From Thiothrix fructosivorans (GTDB lineage: Bacteria > Pseudomonadota > Gammaproteobacteria > Thiotrichales > Thiotrichaceae): a DNA stretch of 64,000 bases. Shown here piece after piece: positions 37,501-43,777 of this stretch. Numbering within the stretch: position 1 is the stretch's first letter; each line of letters opens with the position of its first letter. The stretch covers positions 558,001 to 622,000 of the forward strand of contig NZ_JAFMPM010000006.1 of NCBI RefSeq assembly GCF_017349355.1, read 5' to 3'. The notes under the pieces were generated by a model. It had not been told where the DNA came from, did no database searches, and saw only the letters and a program-made list of their open reading frames with translations. The position numbers were made by a program, and so were the translations under genes.

Positions 37501-38003
37501 TTGATGCGTACACAGTCGATACCGATGGTTTGAAAGCATTCATCAATCGTCTGACGAATACGGAAAAAGATGATAATGATTGGTTTATCAGTATCTTAAT
37601 GTTCATTGGCAAGAAGTCACCGGAAAAGTGGCTAGATGGTGATAAGGCGCAAGCAGATATGCGCTTGAATGAATATTCTCGGCGTATGCTTGATCTTGAG
37701 GCTTTGCGCATTCATGACCAAAAAAGGCAAAACAGCCAAGATGAGTTTGATGTCATCTTGTTGAAATCAATAAAAAAAGGCGGCAAAGAGCGTCAGCAGC
37801 CTGTTGCAATTAGTAAAATGCAGCGAGAAGCCACAGATGAGCTAAAAAGCCGATTAAATAATCAACTATCCGGTGCTGATAAAGAATTACAACTTGCAGT
37901 ATTAGCTGAATTAGTGGATGATTTCTTGCGTGATTATCAGACAACAGACATTTCTAAGCAGAATGTGATTGTGCAACGTCCTGTTTTACGGCTAAAGAGG
38001 TAA
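34524..38003 (+). CDS. sspC: Large P-loop ATPase, SspC-like
   Basis: The 1159-residue protein has a Walker A motif GPYGSGKSS at about residue 63 and a Walker B motif LLIVIDELGKFLEYEA at about residue 190. They are followed by long helical regions with no further named domain. It starts within the sspB stop (ATGA overlap) and ends 3 bases before sspD. SspC is the ATPase of single-stranded phosphorothioation, thought to drive strand handling during sulfur insertion. Family membership follows from order, size and the P-loop. It is not a DndD/SMC protein, since no hinge or coiled coil is evident. Confidence 0.82.
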   Translation: MSLVEKIQVNTNYTRSINLERDADSVDVVKAYIPTTRALDTLDRIGETIEKIGSMPRAWTLMGPYGSGKSSFAVFLSHLLGARNDPATILAQDILEENDQDIFGKFCNVDGIPQEHCRVFLTGSPEPLSQRLSTALLDGATAFFSRKQRKFPLVLEQIKHLTLQSIVTATQIIDVISQLQEAIATEKGEGLLIVIDELGKFLEYEARHPETNDIYLLQALAEHAYKGCEREDGAILSIFVLLHQSFEQYARGLGRTQQNEWAKVQGRFEVIPFLESAEQTLRIVGKAIEQPKKLPKNIAIQADQLAVMLADTNALPSALNQSSASQLFQQCYPLHPVSALLLPLLCQKIAQNERTLFNYLGSHEAFGFQDSLKRLEQLGDWIYPWEIYDYFISNQPAAVVDHLTHRRWAEVVTALERLGDDNSDAVKILKTVGLLNLIGAQAGLKASKDILAVCLKDSPAVEAALDILQKRAVLQLRKYNNEYRVWQGSDFDLEARLQEERGKLGVFSLAERLSKQHGDMPIVARKFSIQKGSMQYFTTAFIDAGSLGKLGESASTPRIVFYLAEDRQDEDTFTKRVVANASPLDVLVNYPHAATLRDAVADVLALEAVQNKSQELHSDPVAQREFRDYYQLALKAEEAQVYLLLEQPQRSHWFWQQKPLPIASKQAFQSTLSDVLGKLYCYMPEIKNELINRDKPSSQAAAGRNRLLEMMLFNSDQEYLGIEKFPPEKAMYLALLHATGVHQQNEQGQWAFRSPPSGSSLHRTWAAIEEFLDSTDQQARAFSDLNNELTRTPYGLKQGVLPVLYLTAYLVHQDELALYEEGCYVPTLSKEVLERFVKTPELFKVQLFRVEGIRASIFKQYVTALFSDGKERTVVQAIKPLATFVGGLNEYTQRTSDLSEQAKAFRNAFHLAKSPEQLLFEGIPQALGFDTRPDQQSKFDGYVDTLKDTLSALKHAYSKMLEQQQGFLAQALRLKPDATIPEMRRVTGRYLGLDAYTVDTDGLKAFINRLTNTEKDDNDWFISILMFIGKKSPEKWLDGDKAQADMRLNEYSRRMLDLEALRIHDQKRQNSQDEFDVILLKSIKKGGKERQQPVAISKMQREATDELKSRLNNQLSGADKELQLAVLAELVDDFLRDYQTTDISKQNVIVQRPVLRLKR

Positions 38004-38006
38004 GGT

Positions 38007-38834
38007 ATGACTAAACACTTAACTGTACAAGAAGCCTCTCAACTTGATGGCACTCGCCATGTTTTAGGCTTGTCCGGTGGAAAAGATAGTGCTGCCTTAG
38101 CAATTCACCTTCGAGATAACTATCCTAGCCTTCATGAAAAAGTAGAATATTTTTTTACAGATACAGGTGCTGAACTTCAAGAGGTTTATGATTTCTTGGA
38201 CAAATTAGAGGCTTATCTTGGAAAAGAAATTAAACGTTTGAGTCCAGAGCGGGATTTTGAACACTGGTTAAAAATACATAATAACTATTTACCATCGCCT
38301 CGACAGCGTTGGTGTACCTCAATGATGAAAATTAAGCCATTTGAAAGATTCGTTGGTACTGATCCGGTTGTAACTTACATTGGTATTCGAGCAGACGAGA
38401 ATCGAGAAGGTTATGTTAGCCAGAAAGAAAATATTAAAGCAGTCTTTCCTTTTATAGAAGATGGATTGATTCGAGCAGACATTTTCCGCATTTTAGAAAA
38501 CACTGTAGGCATTCCAGAATATTATCGGTGGCGTAGTCGTTCAGGTTGTTACTTTTGCTTCTTTCAACGACAAGATGAATGGTTGGGGTTAAAGCGTGAA
38601 CATCCTGATCTATTTGCAGAAGCTGTTCGTATTGAAAAAGAGTCAGGGCAAGGTTATACATGGGTACAAGGTAAGACGCTTGAAGAAGTAGTTGCCCACG
38701 CTGAACGAACAGAGGGAACACGAACAGCTAATCGTAATGCTAAAGGTGTCCACACAATAAAATGGCAAGATGCTTTGAAAAATCAAGAAGACGATGACCC
38801 TGAAGATCAGGCTTGTGCTATTTGTGCATTATAA
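38007..38834 (+). CDS. sspD: PAPS-reductase-like PP-loop protein, SspD-like
   Basis: The 275-residue protein has the PP-loop LGLSGGKDSAALAIHL (residues 20-35), which adenylates the target backbone in phosphorothioation. The following FTDTGAELQEVYDFLDKLE is typical of PAPS reductase/DndC relatives. Cysteines in RQRWCTSMMKIKPFE, SGCYFCFFQRQDEW and at the tail (CAICAL) could hold an iron-sulfur cluster, as in DndC. SspA, the cysteine desulfurase, is not encoded here, so a housekeeping IscS/SufS must supply sulfur. Confidence 0.88.
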   Translation: MTKHLTVQEASQLDGTRHVLGLSGGKDSAALAIHLRDNYPSLHEKVEYFFTDTGAELQEVYDFLDKLEAYLGKEIKRLSPERDFEHWLKIHNNYLPSPRQRWCTSMMKIKPFERFVGTDPVVTYIGIRADENREGYVSQKENIKAVFPFIEDGLIRADIFRILENTVGIPEYYRWRSRSGCYFCFFQRQDEWLGLKREHPDLFAEAVRIEKESGQGYTWVQGKTLEEVVAHAERTEGTRTANRNAKGVHTIKWQDALKNQEDDDPEDQACAICAL

Positions 38835-38870
38835 AATGTGTAGTTTTTACTTAATTGGCTTGCTGAATAA

Positions 38871-40961
38871 ATGAATTTAGATGATATAAAACCATTTTAT
38901 TTTTTATCTGAGCATAGCTTGGATAAAGAGGTTTTTTATCCAATTATGTGTGAAGCCGAGAAAGTAGATTGTATGACAGGGTATTTCTCAAGCGGATCAT
39001 TAAGAGAATTAGCAATATCCCTAAGCTATTTTTTAAAGTCGGATAGTGCAAAATTAAGATTTATTGCTAGCCCTAACTTTTCGGAGAATGATCTTGATGT
39101 TTTAAAGGATGCGGTTAGCTCAGAAAAAAATTTACTTCCTTTATTGCTTCCTGATATAAAGCCTACTGAGGAGAATCTTAGAAATAAAACCACTCAAGTT
39201 TTAAGCTACTTAATCATTTCAAAAAAACTTGAAATGAGAGTTGCCTTACAGAATAAAGGAATGTTTCACACAAAATGTTGGATATTTGAGACAAATAGAG
39301 GCTTAGTAGCTGTTCATGGTTCTAGCAATGTAACAGCATCTGGATTATCAGATAACTTTGAACAAATAGCAGTTAGCAAGGAATGGAATGATAGTGACTC
39401 AAGCATGGTTACTGAAAAAATCCAAACTACATTTAATAAAATATGGAGTGGATTGTATCCTAATATAACGACGGTTTTATTAAACGATGCAACCATATCA
39501 CAATTAAAAAAAATAAACAAAGATAATAAGAATAGAGAGAAATTAATTAAGGATTTATCAGACAGTTTAAATGAAGAAGATGCTAAGCCCAGTGGTTTGA
39601 AAATACCAGATTGGCTAAATTACACATCAGGTGATTTTTCACATCAAGGCAAAGCAGTAGAAGCATGGAACAATAATTTGGGGAGAGGAATATTATCAAT
39701 TGCTACAGGTGGGGGGAAGACATTAACTTCATTAATCGCAGCGTCATTAGTTTGTGCAAAGGAAAATCGGCTTTTTGTCATAATTACTGTGCCAACTGTT
39801 GCACTAGTACAGCAATGGGTTGATGATGTTAGAGTTTTTGGAGTTGAGCCATTAAATACTCAGGAAATCATATCATCTTCTCTTGGTCAACGACTAAATG
39901 ATATTATTCGCAATATAAAGATTGGATTATTTAAATGCAGTGTTGTTATTTTAACACATGATGCAATAAAGTCTGAAAAAATTTTAAAGCTTTTAGAAAA
40001 AGCTAGTACAAATATACCTTTAATGCTGATTGGAGATGAGGTTCATAATCTTGGTAGTATTGGTTTCCAGAAATCGGCTAAAGATATTTTTAAATATAGA
40101 TTAGGCTTATCTGCTACATTTGAGCGGCAATTTGATGAGGCAGGTACTAAATTCTTACTGGATTATTTTGGTGAGGTTGTATTTGAATTTACCTTACAAG
40201 ATGCAATAGGTGTTTGTCTAGTTCCATATGAATATCATGTACACCAAGTGATTTTGGAAGAGGATGAAGAGGATGAGTGGGTTAATCTAACACAACAAAT
40301 TAAAAAATTAAGTTATGCGGCAGATTTCCCAGATAGTTCAAAAGAAAAAGAGAAGTGGAAAATACTCTGTTTAAAACGTCGGCGAATAATTGAAAGCGCA
40401 AATGGAAAAGTGGTGGCTTTGGCTGGAATATTGCCTATTAAAAATGGTGATTTGAATAGATCATTGATTTTCTGTACAGATAAAGATCCTGAGCAGTTAA
40501 AGTCAGTTAATAAGCTTTTAAATCAAAGAAATGTTAGTTTTCATCAAATTACATCTGAAGAAACAATAAACAAGAAAAAACTCTCAGCTTTGATAAATGC
40601 TTTTGACTCAGGGAAGTTAAGTGTATTGACTTCTAAACGGGTACTCGATGAAGGGTTTAATATTCCACAAACAGAAACGGCATATTTACTTGCTAACAAT
40701 ACAGTGATTCGTCAATGGACTCAAAGACTTGGGCGAGTATTAAGAAAATCGAAATCAACCAATAAGACTAAAGCAATTATTCATGATTTCTTGGTGATCC
40801 CAGCATCTTTTGATAGGAATATAGATATAGATTTCAAAAATTTAATGAAGGGTGAATATCAAAGAATAAAGTTCTTTAATAACTTGAGTATTAATGGACT
40901 AGAGCCACACGGTAGTATGGACATCTTAAAAATGATCTTAGATAGGATAGCAATACAATGA
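38871..40961 (+). CDS. PLD-nuclease/DEAD-like helicase fusion, SspF-like candidate
   Basis: In the 696-residue protein, residues about 1-190 form a PLDc_2-type domain with FHTKCWIF (H-K pair) and HGSSNVTASGL (G-S-N), the phospholipase-D phosphodiesterase pattern. A superfamily 2 helicase follows, with Walker A ATGGGKTLTS (about 279), DEVH (about 388), LGLSATFER, and motif VI QWTQRLGRVLRKS (about 620). It follows sspD after 36 bases and overlaps the next gene by ATGA. GC falls to about 30%. It probably translocates on DNA and cuts it, as the effector arm of a phosphorothioate-based defence. Equivalence to SspF is by gene order only. Confidence 0.75.
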   Translation: MNLDDIKPFYFLSEHSLDKEVFYPIMCEAEKVDCMTGYFSSGSLRELAISLSYFLKSDSAKLRFIASPNFSENDLDVLKDAVSSEKNLLPLLLPDIKPTEENLRNKTTQVLSYLIISKKLEMRVALQNKGMFHTKCWIFETNRGLVAVHGSSNVTASGLSDNFEQIAVSKEWNDSDSSMVTEKIQTTFNKIWSGLYPNITTVLLNDATISQLKKINKDNKNREKLIKDLSDSLNEEDAKPSGLKIPDWLNYTSGDFSHQGKAVEAWNNNLGRGILSIATGGGKTLTSLIAASLVCAKENRLFVIITVPTVALVQQWVDDVRVFGVEPLNTQEIISSSLGQRLNDIIRNIKIGLFKCSVVILTHDAIKSEKILKLLEKASTNIPLMLIGDEVHNLGSIGFQKSAKDIFKYRLGLSATFERQFDEAGTKFLLDYFGEVVFEFTLQDAIGVCLVPYEYHVHQVILEEDEEDEWVNLTQQIKKLSYAADFPDSSKEKEKWKILCLKRRRIIESANGKVVALAGILPIKNGDLNRSLIFCTDKDPEQLKSVNKLLNQRNVSFHQITSEETINKKKLSALINAFDSGKLSVLTSKRVLDEGFNIPQTETAYLLANNTVIRQWTQRLGRVLRKSKSTNKTKAIIHDFLVIPASFDRNIDIDFKNLMKGEYQRIKFFNNLSINGLEPHGSMDILKMILDRIAIQ

Positions 40962-41176
40962 GCATCAGCTACAAAAAAATATCTGAACTTATAGACAATA
41001 AGTCAAGTTTGATTGAAGACGTTAATCAAGATCAAAGAAAATATATTGCCGATTTATGTAAGAAAATTTATATGATTGAATCAAGCGTTGAATCAATCAG
41101 TAATCAAAAGATGATCGACGATATAAGTGGTGAAATCACTAAGGCAACAACCATATTGCAAGATATTAGGAATTGA
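40958..41176 (+). CDS. 72-residue helical protein in the ssp effector block
   Basis: This short all-helical, charged protein (MSISYKKISELIDNKSSLIE, then KKIYMIESSVESI) overlaps the helicase stop by ATGA and ends 3 bases before the SMC-like ATPase. Tight packing argues that it is real. Heptad-like spacing suggests a small coiled coil, perhaps an adaptor between the two large proteins. No family is recognised. It could be the SspG-position gene or a subunit unique to this locus. Confidence 0.6.
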   Translation: MSISYKKISELIDNKSSLIEDVNQDQRKYIADLCKKIYMIESSVESISNQKMIDDISGEITKATTILQDIRN

Positions 41177-41179
41177 GAA

Positions 41180-43312
41180 ATGAAGTTAATTAGGGCAGGC
41201 TTTAAAAATTTTCGGCTTCTCAAAAATTTAAATTTAGATTTTTCAGTTAGTAATGACAAACCCCTAACTGTTATTCGGGCAGCAAATGAAACGGGCAAAA
41301 CCACTATTGAAACTGCACTCATTTGGGGATTTTTTGGATCAAAAGCACTTCCTAGCAAAGGCAAATATCCTCTTTATCCTTCTGATTCTCTTGGACAATG
41401 TAAAAGTATAGAAATTTCTGTCGAAATTGATTTTGAAAATGAGCAAGTGATTCCAACTGGTAAAGGGAATCAAAGAATAGAAAACTGCCATTATCGCTTG
41501 TATAGAAGTTGTTCCGAAAAACTGTTAAATGGAGCATTTATTCGAGAAAATGAACAGTTAGTATTACTTGAGATAACTGCTGATGGGACTAATCCTGTTC
41601 AACAAAATCGTATCAACTCCATAATTGAAAATAGTATACCAGAAGCACTAAAAGATGTTTACTTTACCGATGGCGATAGTGCTATGTCATTTATAGAGGC
41701 TGCTGCAACACAAGGTGTTAAACGGCGTAGAGTAAAAGATGCTATTGAAGCTTTGCTTGGGCTAGAATTATTAGAAAAAACTAAACGTCACATCAATCAA
41801 GTAGCAAGCAAGTTCAGCTCTCAGATAGATGACACTGATTATGGAAAAGAACTTCAGGAAGTAAATGATAAAATTGATGGCTATACAGAGGATATTATTG
41901 AATGGGAAAACAAGCAGATTGAATTATCAGACCTAATAAAGTTAGGCGAAAAAGAATCATTATCTATTAAAAGTAGTATCGAAGAAATATTAAAGCTTGG
42001 AGATAAAAGTAAACTACTAGAAGAAGTAAAGAAATGTGAGGTAAATATTTCCCGAAATACTGATTCGGCTTCTAGAGCATTAAAAGATGTGGCGTCTCTT
42101 TTTAGAAACAATGATTTAGCTGAATCCATGATTGCCGAAGTTGCACGTGATGGATTAAAAATCCTGAACGAAATGAATGATAAGAAACAGTTGCCGAAGG
42201 TAAATATTCCCATTTTAGAGGAATTGTTAAGTCAGGAAATATGTTTTTGTGGTGAGGATTTGCGAAATAATACTGACATAGGAAAAGCTCATAGAAGAAA
42301 AATTCTTGAGGCTATTGAGAATAGTCGTGATTCAGATGCAAGACAAGAGGTAATCTCTAGTCTATATTATAATGTTAGAAGTAAATATTTTGATGCAAAC
42401 AATGTTAACAATTGGCTGGAAAAATATAATTCATTAAGCAGGAATTATTTTGAGCGCAATACGGATATATCCAAGTTTGAACAAGAATTAAAAGAAAAGC
42501 AGAATGAAATATCAAAAATGAAGGATTCAAACCTCCAGGAGTATAAAGCTTTAGAAAAGGAAAATCTAAAAAAGCTGAGAGGACACGAGTCTGAGTTTTC
42601 TATATTGACAGAGAAAATTAGAGCAGCTAGTGAAAGAAAATCAGATCTTGAAATCACCCGTGGAAGAATGGAAAAGAAACTTAATAAAACGGATCATTCT
42701 GCTGATAAACTAAAACTAGCACGTATCTGCCAGAGTTTGTTTGACTCTGTTTTTGATGCACTTCGTCATGATGAGTTAAAGAAAGTAAGTATGGAGATGA
42801 ATCGGATTTTCTTGGATATGATTGGATCTGATCCAAATGCAAATGATTTAACTCTAATTACAAAAGCAGAATTGACAAGTGAGTTTGATATTATTGTTTA
42901 TGGCTCACATGGACATATGTTAAATCCAGATCAAGATTTAAATGGTGCATCAAGACGAGCTATCACACTAGCCTTTATTTTAGCTCTTACTAAAGTTAGC
43001 AAAGTTGTTGCACCTAATATTATAGATACACCATTGGGAATGATGTCAGGATATGTAAAGCAAGCAGTATTGCGAAAAATGCTCGAAGAGGGGTCACAGA
43101 TTATACTATTTTTAACTCATGATGAAATTCAAGGTGTGGAAAATATACTTGATAAAAAAGCAGGGCTAGTCTACACATTAACAAATCCAGCACATTATCC
43201 TAAAATGTTAGCAAACAAACCAAATGTTAATGATGCTAGAGTTATACGTTGTGAATGCAATCATCGCCAAACATGTTTTATTTGCGAAAGAAAGAATATT
43301 GAACAATATTAG
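41180..43312 (+). CDS. SMC/DndD-like ATPase with Cys cluster, SspH-like candidate
   Basis: The 710-residue protein begins MKLIRAGFKNFRLLKNLNLDF. Walker A is AANETGKTT (residues 34-42; usual N-G-x-G replaced by N-E-T-G). A coiled coil covers about 220-580, with CFCGEDL at about 355 like one half of a zinc hook. The signature-like motif is LNGASRRAIT (about 586) and Walker B is NIIDTPLG (about 613). The tail has CECNHRQTCFICER, a likely zinc site. This resembles DndD/RecN-type ABC ATPases. In the effector module it may sense DNA ends or missing phosphorothioates. AT-rich. Confidence 0.72.
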   Translation: MKLIRAGFKNFRLLKNLNLDFSVSNDKPLTVIRAANETGKTTIETALIWGFFGSKALPSKGKYPLYPSDSLGQCKSIEISVEIDFENEQVIPTGKGNQRIENCHYRLYRSCSEKLLNGAFIRENEQLVLLEITADGTNPVQQNRINSIIENSIPEALKDVYFTDGDSAMSFIEAAATQGVKRRRVKDAIEALLGLELLEKTKRHINQVASKFSSQIDDTDYGKELQEVNDKIDGYTEDIIEWENKQIELSDLIKLGEKESLSIKSSIEEILKLGDKSKLLEEVKKCEVNISRNTDSASRALKDVASLFRNNDLAESMIAEVARDGLKILNEMNDKKQLPKVNIPILEELLSQEICFCGEDLRNNTDIGKAHRRKILEAIENSRDSDARQEVISSLYYNVRSKYFDANNVNNWLEKYNSLSRNYFERNTDISKFEQELKEKQNEISKMKDSNLQEYKALEKENLKKLRGHESEFSILTEKIRAASERKSDLEITRGRMEKKLNKTDHSADKLKLARICQSLFDSVFDALRHDELKKVSMEMNRIFLDMIGSDPNANDLTLITKAELTSEFDIIVYGSHGHMLNPDQDLNGASRRAITLAFILALTKVSKVVAPNIIDTPLGMMSGYVKQAVLRKMLEEGSQIILFLTHDEIQGVENILDKKAGLVYTLTNPAHYPKMLANKPNVNDARVIRCECNHRQTCFICERKNIEQY

Positions 43313-43321
43313 AGTAAAATC

Positions 43322-43777
43322 ATGAAAGAAAATCCATTTGCCTCATTTAATATTGAAATTCCTAACAAATATAGGGATTCAGTAATAAAACACTGCCGTT
43401 CTAATAAAACAACGGACACAATAGAGTTTTGTCCTTTTGAAAGGCAAATCGACTTTTGGTTCGTTGCTTTTCTTTTTGCTGTAAATAAAAAACTATTGCC
43501 AGAAAAAGAAACTGATACATATAATGCAACCGCTGCGCATATCCTGAGTACAGATGATAATAGAATTAGTCTGATGCAAATAAGCTTTTTAGGTCTAACA
43601 AAAGACATATCTAAACTTAGTGATGCAAAGTATGTATTTGATTATTGTTCAGGGTTGGCAAACGCAGGAATGCCTCATCTTATTCAAATTTTAAAAGATG
43701 AAGACAATAGACCACTATGGTCAGTATTAGAAGAGGTTGAGTCTATTACGAAAAAATATATCAATGGAAAATTTTAA
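43322..43777 (+). CDS. 151-residue orphan in the ssp cluster
   Basis: This mostly helical protein starts MKENPFASFNIEIPNKYRDS and contains FCPFERQIDFWFVAFLFAVN and LSTDDNRISLMQISFLGL. I recognise no family. It has neither catalytic-looking motifs nor a signal peptide. It starts 10 bases after the ATPase and overlaps the methyltransferase start by 14 bases, so it belongs to the operon. The same low GC as the two effector genes suggests they moved together. DndE was considered, but the sequence and length do not fit. Confidence 0.6.
   Translation: MKENPFASFNIEIPNKYRDSVIKHCRSNKTTDTIEFCPFERQIDFWFVAFLFAVNKKLLPEKETDTYNATAAHILSTDDNRISLMQISFLGLTKDISKLSDAKYVFDYCSGLANAGMPHLIQILKDEDNRPLWSVLEEVESITKKYINGKF

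Noticed and set aside
33592-43312. Classical DndABCDE or BREX system
   Set aside because: There is no DndB or DndE, no PglZ, no BrxL and no BREX-type methylase. DUF4007 with the giant ATPase and PP-loop gene fits SspBCD better.
43737-43763. TTG start for the methyltransferase
   Set aside because: The ATG at 43764 is a better start codon and the extra nine residues are not part of the family domain.
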